Under the pieces are notes generated by a model. That model saw only the letters and a list, made by a program, of their open reading frames with translations, searched no databases and was not told the origin of the DNA. Shown here piece after piece: positions 27,807 through 37,282 of a stretch of 64,000 bases of DNA. Numbering within the stretch: position 1 is the first letter of the stretch; each line of letters begins with the position of its first letter. Source of the DNA: Metapseudomonas boanensis (lineage in GTDB: Bacteria; Pseudomonadota; Gammaproteobacteria; Pseudomonadales; Pseudomonadaceae); NCBI RefSeq assembly GCF_018704125.1, contig NZ_JAGTIS010000015.1, positions 45,712 to 109,711 of the forward strand, given 5' to 3'. A program made the translations under genes and the position numbers.

Positions 27807-30800
27807 TGTCCCCCTCTCGCCTGGCCCGATAACGGGCACCGCGTCTTTCACCTTGGCGCTCGACCTTATTGCTCGTAAACAAGTCGGTGATAGCGGTATT
27901 CCATTGTCCATCCGAAATGCCAGTTGCAGAGAGGATATCGGACCTCGCGTGCCAGCCCTGATTGGCTCTGAGGAACTCTAGAATCTTTGTAATTGGGGCC
28001 ACGCCGTTTGCGGTTACCATCGGCTCTGCGTTGAAGTCGAGCCCGGACTGAACCGGAGTGGCGCAAGCCGTGCTGACGACACGCCGAGTCCGGGCTTTAG
28101 CGCTTCTCGTACTGACGCCATATAGCCCACTAGCGACCTCTTCCTCATACCGCAAGCGGTTCAACTCCGTCAGCCGTCGCAGCACTTCGACGCGCGCAGT
28201 CTCAGAGATGGTGAAACGGATACGATCGCTCTCCGGCAGATATGGTACTTCGTGGAAATCATGATCAAGGTCAATGTCTTCCCAGCCATATTCAGCGACT
28301 ACGGCCTTATCCAATTCAACGATTTGCTGTCGGAAAGTTTCAACTTCCGACCCACTAGCCGAAGATGAATGAGTAAAACGATAAAGGTCGTTCATCCCGA
28401 CATTCAGTGAGAGCATCGAATTACCTCTAACTTCCAAGTATTTCCTAGCGACCCCCTCCAACCTAACAGACTTATCAGGAAATGGGAAAAACTCCAACCC
28501 AATAGTAGGATTGTAAGTTATTGCACGACCAATAGTGCTTGCACCATTTTCACACCAAATTCTATGCACCCCACTCTGGAGACAGGCAAATCGCCACAAA
28601 GAGACATCCTTGAAAACTATTATCTTGCTACTGACAACACATTCCGCTGAAACATATGCAAAAGCCCACTCAGTTGAATCTCTCGCCTTCACCAAATATT
28701 CAGCGTTACCTGAGACCTCTTCAAACTGTCTTGCTCTCTTATCCCAAAACTTCCAAAAACATTCTTCATGAACCTGCTTGGTTATTGCATCCCTGCCAGG
28801 TTTGACTTTTTCAACAACAATATTCCAGCACTCCGTGTAAAATCTGGCCTCCTCGAAACTTCGTTCACCAAATGAAATAACAAATGCTTCTTGGATTTTT
28901 GGCCAATTTGAATTCAATTCTGTTCCAGTCAGGAATGGACGGATGACCTCCCTGCAACTGGGTTGATCTTCTATTATTCTTGCGACTTGCTCCCGACTTA
29001 GAATAAAACCATCACCACGAATCTCCACACCTCTAAAACATAGCTTTTTGTTGGACGCAAGGGGTTGGGGCTCCCATCCTGACTCGCAAACTTCAAACCC
29101 CTTTTCCTCCAACAGGCTCGAGGATATATTCGCAACCATTTTGCTATTTATATATTTCTTGCCACGCCAATTGTTACTTGTCATCCAAACTAGAGAGACA
29201 ACCACGTTTGCAGCGCCTGGCCAAGGCAAATCACGAATTGCCCTGAATATTGATTTTCCTTTTTGAGCAAGTGCTGCGAGACCAGCATCACGGTTATGGC
29301 CTTGTGCCACTGAATTGGTCAGCACAAGTCCAAAGCAGGCCTCTCTATTGGACAAGCGTGCGACTTGCCTCAGGAAATACACGCACAAATCAACGCGACC
29401 AACGAAATTCTCGGTAAGATCTCTAACAATAAAATCTCGATAACGAACACCACTATCGATTGTTATTCGTGATCCACCTCTATATGGAGGATTGCCAACA
29501 AATGCATCGAACCCAGGATTGGGCTTAAGAAAAACCTCAGGGAACTCCAACGGCCAATGAAATGGACGCCGAGCAGACCTTCCAGCAGGGGCGTCAGCAG
29601 ATAAGGCAATAGAAGCCCGTCTTCTTATTGCAGCATATGCGTCCTGGCTACCATCTATTGCCTGGCAAGCCTCAATAGCAATGGCGTCGAGAGCCGTACT
29701 GCTAGATGGATTTAATATTTCCCCTATAAATGAATCGGCAATTTTTTCGGAAATGTGGAGATGTCTGCGGGCATCAGCATCTATTCGAGCCATGGCCTCT
29801 ACATCGTGAATGTCACGTATCGGGATTTTTTTCAAACGCAGACGCAGCTCAATCGCCTCGCGGATCGCGCGCTCAATGTTTTGTCCGAACAAGCGTTGCT
29901 GGCCTTTTCCAGTCGGCGTCATTGAGAGTTCGGTGAGCTGCTCCAGTTTGTGGATGCCCAACAGACTGTCGCCACAACGCAAGTTGTGGTCTAGAAAGCC
30001 AACGGGGCGGCCCTTGGCTAGCGTCACCAACCAGATCGATAGCTTGGCCAGCTCGACTGCCAGCGGGTTCAAATCAACGCCGTACAGGCAACGCTCAGCG
30101 ATTAGACGGCGCGCAATCAACGTGCGTGCTTCGCTGTCACGTGGCAAAGGTTCCTTCGCTGCTTCTGCATCCAGAACTTCACCATCCACGCTCAAGGTTT
30201 CGCCAAAGGCTTCGACCTGTGACCATGCCTCACCGAGTCGATCGGCCAGCCATCGGCAGACTTGCACCAGGAAGGCGCCCGAGCCCATGGCCGGATCGCA
30301 GATCTTCAGATCCAGCAGTTCGGCGGGCGACTTCAACGCCCATTGTTCACGCGGAGTTCCCTCTGCCGGTCCCTTGTAGACGATCGGCGTCAGCGTTTCG
30401 TCGACAATGGTTTCGGTGAGCGATTTCGGCGTGTAGTGCGTTCCCGTCTCGCGCCGATCGCTGCCCGTGGTGACGATGAATGCCCCCTCAGGGTAAATCA
30501 GCGGGTAGCCCCAAGGATCGGTACGCAGCAGGTTGAGGAATGGCAAAGCACGATCACGCAGGCCTTCGTCTCCAGCGCAGGCGGTGAGCAGACGGTTGGC
30601 CTGTGCAACGTCGACCGAGCGTTCGAGATCCTTGCGGATAGCTCCTCCGCCACGCTTGATCGCATCGGCACCGGACAGCCCCTCGGCCAACACCTCGTCA
30701 CCCCTCTGGTGCAGAGCTTCGAGCTCCTCCAGAGCATAAAGGGTCTTCTTCGCCCCCTTGCCACCGGTCAGCTCCACTGTCACCCGTTCGGTTCGCGTAA

Positions 30801-32088
30801 CCGTCCGCTCCAGCAAACCTTCGTAGACGTAGCCGATCTGCTCGACGTCCAACGCACGATAAGACAGCGTACGGCCTTCATACTGCTGGATAGCCTCCAG
30901 CAGGAGCAACACAGTGCGGTTATCGATCGGCAGCGGGTGGGACGGATCGACCTTCCAATCAGAGCCCTTGGCACGCCCCTCAAGGAAAGGGAAACGATCC
31001 GGGTCGAACAGCGAACCACCCAATGCCGGAAGGCGCAGCGTTTCATGCTCAATGCCGCCGTACACCGCACGGAAGGTCGCAAGCAACCGTGACCAGGCAT
31101 CGTTGCGCCGCTCCAGTACCTCCTCGGTTTCCTTACGCAGTTGCATTCGCAAAGTGGAGATGGCGTAACTGCTTTCGTACGCCTCCTCCCCCATCAGCAA
31201 GAGCCCCCGCTCCTCGGCCGACAGCAGGAACACTAGACGCATCATGATGGTCAGGCCCGCTTCGTAGAGCTCCGTCGGCTCGACACCTTGCAACAGCGTC
31301 CCCGACCGCTCTCGGTCTTCCTTTCCCAGTGCCTGGATCAACACCTCGACAGCCCGGCGAACTTGTTCACCCAAGGCATCGGTGACCTCCTCCTGATGCT
31401 GGAGAGACTCGTCCAGCATTAAGGGCAAAGTCTCATCGTCCGGGCCATAGAAGCGCCGGATACCCAACAGGGTGAGAAAGGCCTGTAGAGTCAGCCGCTC
31501 TTGTCCCCAGAGACGTGCATACCAACTTGCGAAGGTCGATACAGCACCAACGGGGGCATCGACCAGCATCCAGCGCTCGCCATCGGTGACCAAACCAAGT
31601 CGACAGCCACTGGCTCGGCAGAGCCGCTCCATGCGCTCGGCTGGACTGGCGGACCAGCCATCCAATTTCAGCGCTGCCTGGAGATCCGTGCCCGCCGAAT
31701 AGATTTGCACGAGCAGCTGGCTTTTGCCGCCCGAGACCAACGCATAGTCAGGCTCCAAGGTGACACCGTGTTCCGACAGAGTGACGCGCAGCTCCGAAGG
31801 AATGCGCTCACCTCGCAGAAGAAGCTCACCGCTATCGGTCTCGTCGTATTCCAGGCCGCGGGCGAGCACCTCGTGAATCCAGGCGCGATGCAGTTCGGTG
31901 AACCTGGGGTCGTCGTTGTCACGAGCCTCGGACCACTCGTCATAAGCCTGCCGCAGGTACTGTCGAATACGCGGTTCGACAGCTGGTAGACCGGTGGAGA
32001 AGACCCGCTTGAGTACTGGCGTGGCGAGAAAGGGACCGGAGACCTCGATCAGCGACAACCATTCATCGTGGATATCGAGGGGATTCAT
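27799..32088 (-). CDS. drmMI: DISARM class 1 N6-adenine methyltransferase DrmMI
   Basis: A 1429-residue type IIG-like methylase. The SAM-binding motif I is LKICDPAMGSGAFLVQVCRW near residue 600, preceded by GTHYTPKSLTETIVDETL; further on come LAVELAKLSIWLVTL and the catalytic motif IV FVGNPPYRGGSR near residue 865. The large N-terminal part has no PD-(D/E)XK site that I can see. Residues after about 900, in a markedly AT-richer stretch, should hold the target-recognition domain, and the C-terminus ends in a winged-helix-like segment (WHARSDILSATGISDGQWN). It would methylate host DNA and so mark self. It overlaps drmD by four bases. Confidence 0.9.
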   Translation of the reverse strand: MNPLDIHDEWLSLIEVSGPFLATPVLKRVFSTGLPAVEPRIRQYLRQAYDEWSEARDNDDPRFTELHRAWIHEVLARGLEYDETDSGELLLRGERIPSELRVTLSEHGVTLEPDYALVSGGKSQLLVQIYSAGTDLQAALKLDGWSASPAERMERLCRASGCRLGLVTDGERWMLVDAPVGAVSTFASWYARLWGQERLTLQAFLTLLGIRRFYGPDDETLPLMLDESLQHQEEVTDALGEQVRRAVEVLIQALGKEDRERSGTLLQGVEPTELYEAGLTIMMRLVFLLSAEERGLLLMGEEAYESSYAISTLRMQLRKETEEVLERRNDAWSRLLATFRAVYGGIEHETLRLPALGGSLFDPDRFPFLEGRAKGSDWKVDPSHPLPIDNRTVLLLLEAIQQYEGRTLSYRALDVEQIGYVYEGLLERTVTRTERVTVELTGGKGAKKTLYALEELEALHQRGDEVLAEGLSGADAIKRGGGAIRKDLERSVDVAQANRLLTACAGDEGLRDRALPFLNLLRTDPWGYPLIYPEGAFIVTTGSDRRETGTHYTPKSLTETIVDETLTPIVYKGPAEGTPREQWALKSPAELLDLKICDPAMGSGAFLVQVCRWLADRLGEAWSQVEAFGETLSVDGEVLDAEAAKEPLPRDSEARTLIARRLIAERCLYGVDLNPLAVELAKLSIWLVTLAKGRPVGFLDHNLRCGDSLLGIHKLEQLTELSMTPTGKGQQRLFGQNIERAIREAIELRLRLKKIPIRDIHDVEAMARIDADARRHLHISEKIADSFIGEILNPSSSTALDAIAIEACQAIDGSQDAYAAIRRRASIALSADAPAGRSARRPFHWPLEFPEVFLKPNPGFDAFVGNPPYRGGSRITIDSGVRYRDFIVRDLTENFVGRVDLCVYFLRQVARLSNREACFGLVLTNSVAQGHNRDAGLAALAQKGKSIFRAIRDLPWPGAANVVVSLVWMTSNNWRGKKYINSKMVANISSSLLEEKGFEVCESGWEPQPLASNKKLCFRGVEIRGDGFILSREQVARIIEDQPSCREVIRPFLTGTELNSNWPKIQEAFVISFGERSFEEARFYTECWNIVVEKVKPGRDAITKQVHEECFWKFWDKRARQFEEVSGNAEYLVKARDSTEWAFAYVSAECVVSSKIIVFKDVSLWRFACLQSGVHRIWCENGASTIGRAITYNPTIGLEFFPFPDKSVRLEGVARKYLEVRGNSMLSLNVGMNDLYRFTHSSSASGSEVETFRQQIVELDKAVVAEYGWEDIDLDHDFHEVPYLPESDRIRFTISETARVEVLRRLTELNRLRYEEEVASGLYGVSTRSAKARTRRVVSTACATPVQSGLDFNAEPMVTANGVAPITKILEFLRANQGWHARSDILSATGISDGQWNTAITDLFTSNKVERQGERRGARYRARREGDNE

Positions 32089-35000
32089 GCGCGGCCTCCC
32101 TGGGCTAGCGATGCAGGTACGATGAAAGTGACGGCTACTGGGAAGGTGCGATCCTGGGGTTCGGCATAGCGTGCTTCGATGGCTCTGGCCTCCTCTTCCC
32201 GCTCCGCGGGAATGCGCGCGAGACGTGCTTGCAGGGCGGAGTTGTCGCGTCGGACCTGGGTGCGCTCATCTTCACTGAACAAAGAAAACTGCTCAGGCAA
32301 CTCGTCCTTGCCCAGCTCCTTGCGGATGGCGCTATCCAGCTCATCCAGCACAGCACGAATGTCTTCTTTCTCTTTGTTCTTGCGGGTTTCCAGGGTGTTG
32401 CCCAAATACTCGAGACGATTGCGCGAGCGTGCCCCAATGGATTGCTGAATGGCCTCTCCCGCAGTAGCGAAGCGAGAGCGCAACATGGCGAAGACCGAGT
32501 CATTGAACCGACACGGCTGCGCGTCGTCCAACCAGGCCTGCACCCGGGTGACGCCTTCTTCGCGCTTGAAGCCCTGTTCGCGCAGATAGCCCCCAGCCAA
32601 CGTCAGTTCCTCATGTAGACGATGGTGGTTACCGCCAGTGATCACTAAACGCGACACGACCACGACCGCTGGGGCCTCGAGACGATCGTCAGGCAACGCT
32701 CGCACCGTCACTCGGTGCAAGCGCTTGTTGTCCTCCTGCGACCAAACTTCGGCACGCAGCAGACGCAGACACATCTGCACCAAGCGATGATTGAGATGGA
32801 TGAGCACCAGGTCGTCTCGCCCATTGGCGACTTCATGATCGAAGGTCACCGGCCGGATCTTGCCGGTGAATGGATGCTCCAGCCCTTCGCGGCAACGCTC
32901 CCAGGCGCCCCCCAGGGGCGGCAGCTCGAAGACTTTACCCGGCACGCACCCCGCCCATGTCAGCGGCTTGAGAGCCGGTTTCTCGGCCAACGCCAAGCCG
33001 GTTTCGACCGCCTTCAGGATGTGCTCGGGAGAAAGGTGGAAGTCCTCCCGAGTCTCGACCAACTTCTCGTGTAGCTTGGCCACCCGGTTGGCGAGGTCTT
33101 TTTCAGCCCTGACAAATCGGCGGGCCTGAGCGATCTTCGCGTCCGCCAGCCGAGTATCCAGATCACTCAACGCCCCTTCGATGAGCCCAGCCATCTGCGG
33201 TGCGATCACGGGGTTCACGCTGCCCATATCGGCACGCATGGAGTCGAGCTTGCGCAAGGCACGCAGGATATCGTCCTGGTGGCCACCGACAGCATCCTGG
33301 TCTTGGCGAGCATCGACCGGGTGCCAAATCACCACCTCTTTCTCACGCTGGCCATGGCGGTCGATACGACCGTTGCGCTGCTCCATTACGTTGGGGTTGT
33401 ACGGAATCTCCAGGTGGATGAGGTAGTTGCAATGGTTCTGCAGGTCGATACCTTCGGAAGCGGCATCGGTAGCCAGCAGGATGCGCACGGGAGAAATGTC
33501 TGGAGAGGCCTGGAATGCCGCCTTCACTTGTTCTCGATCGTCGTGATCCATGCCGCCGTGCAAGATCATCAGGCGATCGCCACCCAAGCCATGAGTCGCC
33601 AGAATCTGATGTAGCCAGTCGAGCGTGGTGCGGTACTCGGTGAAGAGAATCACGCGCTTGCCGTTCCAGCCTCCATGGGTCTTCAGATGCCGACCGATCC
33701 AATCGAGCAGCGCTTTGGCCTTGGAGTCGGTTTGATTCATCGCCTGCTGGGCCCAGTGCCTGAGCTCGTCGAGCAGAATGCGCTCCTCTGCGTTCAACGG
33801 GCGTGAGTGGCGTGTGGCTTCCTCGACGGCCTCTTGCTGCGCGACCTCGACGTCTGCATCGTTGGCGTAGTCCTCTTCGGCACGCTGGATAGCCTTGAGC
33901 AAGATTCGCTCGGACAAATCCGTCCGCGCCTTGCTAGTTCCACCACTCTCCAGGGTCGCGACATGCTTTTCCAGGGTCGACGCGAAGGCAGCCGGCGACG
34001 AGAACAAGCGCTTGCGTAGCAGCTGGTTGACGAAGGACGCGCCGGTCACGCCACCCAACTCGTCCGCGGTTTCCCTGCTGGCACAGAATGCTTGCAGCTT
34101 GCGATGGATCTCTCTTTCTTTGGCGGTGTAGCCGACGGGCAATGCTTCGAGCCTGCGCTGTGCGTAAATCAGGTTCCCGTCCTTGTCGGTGATTTCGCTC
34201 TTGAGGCGGCGGATCATCACCTGAGACAACTGCTTCTCTTCCGGCATGATATTGCGGGCGAAGCGCTGATCATCAAGCAGCTCCAACAACGAAGTGAAGG
34301 ACTCGGTGTAGCCGTTATGCGGCGTCGCAGTCAGGAACAGATGGTGCTGGAAATGCGGGGCGATGGTGCGGATGAAACGAGTACGCTGGCTTTCGATAGC
34401 ATATTGAGCGCTCGCTGACGGCGCGACGTTGTGGGCCTCGTCGACGACCAACATATCGAACTTGCGGGGATAGCTGACATGCACCGGCAGGATATCGCGG
34501 AAGGCACGCAAACCATCGCCGGCCTTGGCCCAATCCATCGACGTGATCAGGCGTGGGAACGAGGTCCAGGGATTGGCATGAATTCCGCGTTCACGTCGCA
34601 TCTCCTTGATGTAGGCGCTATCGACGATACGAAACTCCAGACCGAACTTCTCCATCATCTCGACACGCCACTTTTCTTGCAGTGACGCAGGGCAGACGAT
34701 CAGCACAGTGCGAGCACGATGACGCAGTAGCATTTCCTGAATGACCAAGCCGGCTTCGATGGTCTTGCCCAGACCTACGTCGTCGGCGATCAGCAGGTTG
34801 ACGCGCGCCATGTCGATCGCACGGACCAGCGGATCCAACTGGAAGTCCTGCAGGCTCACGCCACTTCGAAACGGTGCCTGGAGGAAGCCACGATCAGCAT
34901 TTGTAGCAGCCCCCCAGCGCACCGCATCGAGAAAGGCTTCCAGCGTATCGGAGTCATCCTGCCCGGTGATGGCTGGCAAACCGGCCCGTTCGATGACATG

Positions 35001-35207
35001 CGCGCCCGGTTCGATTTCCCAGATTACCTGGAGCTCTTCGCCAAGGGCATCCTCATCGATGGAAGCCAGCGTGACGGCATGCTGGCGCACGCTGCCCAGC
35101 TTGGAAGCATCCACTTCAGCCACCACCCACTGCCGACGTCTAACTTCGACGAGTTGGCCTGGTTCCGGGATATTGCGGTAGCTGCTGTCTTCTGCCACTG
35201 CTGTCAT
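32085..35207 (-). CDS. drmD: DISARM class 1 SNF2-like helicase DrmD
   Basis: A 1040-residue protein from the ATG at 35207 with taaggag in front. The SNF2 core shows the Q-like and Walker A segment NLLIADDVGLGKTIEAGLVI, the Walker B box MLVVDEAHN, motif III LFLTATPHNG, and helicase C motifs FTEYRTTLDW, ATDAASEGIDLQ and EQRNGRIDRHGQ. It is the first gene of the operon; its presence together with drmMI defines class 1 DISARM. Its exact role is not settled; a dsDNA translocase is likely. The promoter should lie in 35208-35467. Confidence 0.92.
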   Translation of the reverse strand: MTAVAEDSSYRNIPEPGQLVEVRRRQWVVAEVDASKLGSVRQHAVTLASIDEDALGEELQVIWEIEPGAHVIERAGLPAITGQDDSDTLEAFLDAVRWGAATNADRGFLQAPFRSGVSLQDFQLDPLVRAIDMARVNLLIADDVGLGKTIEAGLVIQEMLLRHRARTVLIVCPASLQEKWRVEMMEKFGLEFRIVDSAYIKEMRRERGIHANPWTSFPRLITSMDWAKAGDGLRAFRDILPVHVSYPRKFDMLVVDEAHNVAPSASAQYAIESQRTRFIRTIAPHFQHHLFLTATPHNGYTESFTSLLELLDDQRFARNIMPEEKQLSQVMIRRLKSEITDKDGNLIYAQRRLEALPVGYTAKEREIHRKLQAFCASRETADELGGVTGASFVNQLLRKRLFSSPAAFASTLEKHVATLESGGTSKARTDLSERILLKAIQRAEEDYANDADVEVAQQEAVEEATRHSRPLNAEERILLDELRHWAQQAMNQTDSKAKALLDWIGRHLKTHGGWNGKRVILFTEYRTTLDWLHQILATHGLGGDRLMILHGGMDHDDREQVKAAFQASPDISPVRILLATDAASEGIDLQNHCNYLIHLEIPYNPNVMEQRNGRIDRHGQREKEVVIWHPVDARQDQDAVGGHQDDILRALRKLDSMRADMGSVNPVIAPQMAGLIEGALSDLDTRLADAKIAQARRFVRAEKDLANRVAKLHEKLVETREDFHLSPEHILKAVETGLALAEKPALKPLTWAGCVPGKVFELPPLGGAWERCREGLEHPFTGKIRPVTFDHEVANGRDDLVLIHLNHRLVQMCLRLLRAEVWSQEDNKRLHRVTVRALPDDRLEAPAVVVVSRLVITGGNHHRLHEELTLAGGYLREQGFKREEGVTRVQAWLDDAQPCRFNDSVFAMLRSRFATAGEAIQQSIGARSRNRLEYLGNTLETRKNKEKEDIRAVLDELDSAIRKELGKDELPEQFSLFSEDERTQVRRDNSALQARLARIPAEREEEARAIEARYAEPQDRTFPVAVTFIVPASLAQGGRA

Positions 35208-35467
35208 TCTTAACTCCTTAGCATCGTAATCATCTAACTGATGACTACCGATGAGCAAAAGCCTATGCCCAGCGCTCTGCAAGAGCGCGAAGCACTATTT
35301 GGATACAGGGCGGAGTCGAGGGCTGAAACGGCAGCGTTCGCGATCGCAGAAAACGCTGTAGATCGTCCACCTCTGGGATACCACGGCCTGCCATGATGCG
35401 ATGCCCGTCACCTTATCCACTGCCTGAACATGGGTAAAGCCATAGTCACTGCTTTTGGCCAGCATGG
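35208..35467. other. Gap upstream of drmD
   Basis: This should hold the DISARM promoter. A 56-codon minus-strand frame (35295-35465, starting MLAKSSDYGFTHVQ) overlaps the end of the broken gene upstream; it has no recognisable product, and I leave it open. No convincing -35/-10 pair was found. Confidence 0.4.
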
Positions 35468-36139
35468 TCAGTTTCCAGGTGCGCACTCGTCGGACATCGG
35501 CGTTTTGGCCACATCGCCGCGTCCTTTGCAGATCAAACTGATGCGCATGCCCTGCTGGAGCCCGGCAGCATAGTTGCGATGATCGCTGTCGAGCTTGAAC
35601 TGCGGCTCCATGAACTGGTTCACCCCCCACGCAAGGTGACGTATGGCTTACCGAACAGATCGGTATTGATGGAGTCCACGACGCCGGTGACCTTGAAGCG
35701 CTCGCCCTTGAATTGCTGATCGGCCGCAACGGTGTTTCGGTCGTAGGCCTGGGCCAATTGCTGGGCGGTGTACTCCCGCAGTGGCTCGGCTGGCACAGCC
35801 ACCTTGGCAGGCTGGGTCTGGCTACTGACGGTTGCAACTGGCCGGGTGTTGCTGCGCTCGCTCCCGGTCATGGCAAAAAGCGCAAAAGCCAGCCAGGCAA
35901 AACCAATTACGCGGCTTGTCGTGCTATGCCCCTGGCGGAGAAGGAACCAGACGAACACTATCGGCGCCAGAAATATGCCCGCTCCCAGCCAGAACCCGAC
36001 GCTGCGATTGACCGGTACGCTGAACTGCACTTGAGCCGGCGCCGGCTGCTTCGCGATGGGGGCGCCGCAATGCGGGCAGGCAAGCCGCTGCCTGATCGCT
36101 GGCTATACGGTCGCACTCATCACAGTTGATCAATGCCAT
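35468..36139 (-). pseudogene. Frameshifted zinc-ribbon / membrane / OB-fold (tRNA_anti-like) protein gene
   Basis: Reading leftwards, a good ribosome-binding site (caaggag) and ATG at 36139 start MALINCDECDRIASDQAAA. The frame then shifts near 36085: the second half of the ribbon (ACPHCGAPIAKQPAPAQ) and the membrane segment (LGAGIFLAPIVFVWFLL) continue in the next frame. They lead to an OB-fold-like part (YTAQQLAQAYDRNTVAAD, FKVTGVVDSINTDLFGKP). A second shift at a run of six C on the plus strand (near 35622-35627; seven would restore the frame) leads to NQFMEPQFKLDSDHRNYAAG and a stop at 35468. Two frameshifts argue for a pseudogene, although a sequencing error at the homopolymer is possible. 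Confidence 0.7.
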
Positions 36140-36235
36140 GTCGCTACTCCTTGATCGCTCTTCCTGCATAGGCCGGGACTGCCGGCTTGCTTGTGCAAAT
36201 CAAGATATGTAGCGTGAGTGGACGTATCTAGAGTG

Positions 36236-36253
36236 TTTGCCTGTACAGGTAAA
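36236..36253. promoter_or_regulatory. Candidate operator in front of the WYL regulator gene
   Basis: The 18-mer tttgcctgtacaggtaaa is symmetrical except for one pair, with a perfect 10-bp centre (cctgtacagg). It lies 23 bases before the start codon. BrxR/CapW-type WYL repressors bind inverted repeats in such positions. Confidence 0.5.
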
Positions 36254-36276
36254 GTTTTCGAGCAGATGGAGGCGCG

Positions 36277-37152
36277 ATGAAACGCAAGCAATCAATCGAG
36301 TCCGTGCGCTGGGATCTGGCCCTGCGCTATCGCCTGATCGAGACGGTAGCCTGGTGGGAAGGCCGCCTGACCACAAATCACCTGATGCAGAGCTTCGGCA
36401 TCAGCCGCCAGCAAGCGTCGAAGGACATCAACACCTACATCGGTGAGCACGCGCCGAAGAACCTGGAATATGACAAGCATTTGAAGGGGTATGTGCCTAG
36501 CCGCCACTTCAAGCCGCTGTTCATCGATGACAGCGCCAGCGCCTACCTGCATCTGCTCAACCAGAGCCATGAGCGCGCTCCGCACATCGAGGGTCTGGCG
36601 CTGGCCTATGCACATACCGAAGTGCTGCGCGTACCGGATCGCAGCGTTAAACCCGAAGTGCTTCGCCCTCTTCTGCGCGCGTGCCGAGAGGGTCTGCGCC
36701 TGGAGTGCGAGTACGTGTCCTTCAACACCCCGGATGGGGAAACTCGGCTGATCGCGCCGCACACTCTCATCTACACCGGCATCCGCTGGCATGTGCGTGC
36801 CTACTGCGAGAAGAATCGAGATTACCGTGACTTCGTGCTGAGCCGCTTTCGGGGCACTCCGGAGCTGATGGACGACGCTTCGGAGAATAGCCGCGACGAA
36901 GACAATGGCTGGAACAGCCTTGTCAATGTGGTGATCGAACCGGACTCACGCCTTAAGCCCGAGCAGAAGGCCATCATCGAAACCGACTACGGCATGCACG
37001 ACGGTCAGTTGCTGATCGCAACCCGAGGCGCTCTTGTGCAATACGTGATGCAGCGTTACCAGATCGACCCGACCAAGGTACATGCTAAGGCTACGGCGCA
37101 GCAGATCGTCGTCGCCAACTTGGATGACCTGCAGCCGTGGCTGTATCACTGA
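36277..37152 (+). CDS. WYL-domain transcriptional regulator (BrxR/CapW-like)
   Basis: A 291-residue protein. The N-terminal winged helix reads LALRYRLIETVAWWEGRLTT and HLMQSFGISRQQASKDINTY. The central WYL domain contains CEYVSFNTPDGETRLIAPHT, LIYTGIRWHVRAYCEKNRDY and DFVLSRFRG; the C-terminal extension starts near VIEPDSRLKPEQKAIIE. WYL proteins of this three-domain plan (BrxR, CapW) repress BREX, CBASS and other defence operons and respond to infection-related nucleic acid or nucleotide signals. It is divergent from DISARM and convergent with the helicase/ATPase module, so it could control either or both. A palindrome lies just upstream. Confidence 0.88.
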   Translation: MKRKQSIESVRWDLALRYRLIETVAWWEGRLTTNHLMQSFGISRQQASKDINTYIGEHAPKNLEYDKHLKGYVPSRHFKPLFIDDSASAYLHLLNQSHERAPHIEGLALAYAHTEVLRVPDRSVKPEVLRPLLRACREGLRLECEYVSFNTPDGETRLIAPHTLIYTGIRWHVRAYCEKNRDYRDFVLSRFRGTPELMDDASENSRDEDNGWNSLVNVVIEPDSRLKPEQKAIIETDYGMHDGQLLIATRGALVQYVMQRYQIDPTKVHAKATAQQIVVANLDDLQPWLYH

Positions 37153-37282
37153 GGTGCGGAGCCCTCATGGCCAATCAGGCTGTGCTTTACACACTGAAGC
37201 CGCTGCATTTCATCCCGCCGATCTGGCAACGTACGACCGCAGCGGCATTCATCCCAATTCGAAAAGGCTTTACGCCCATTCA

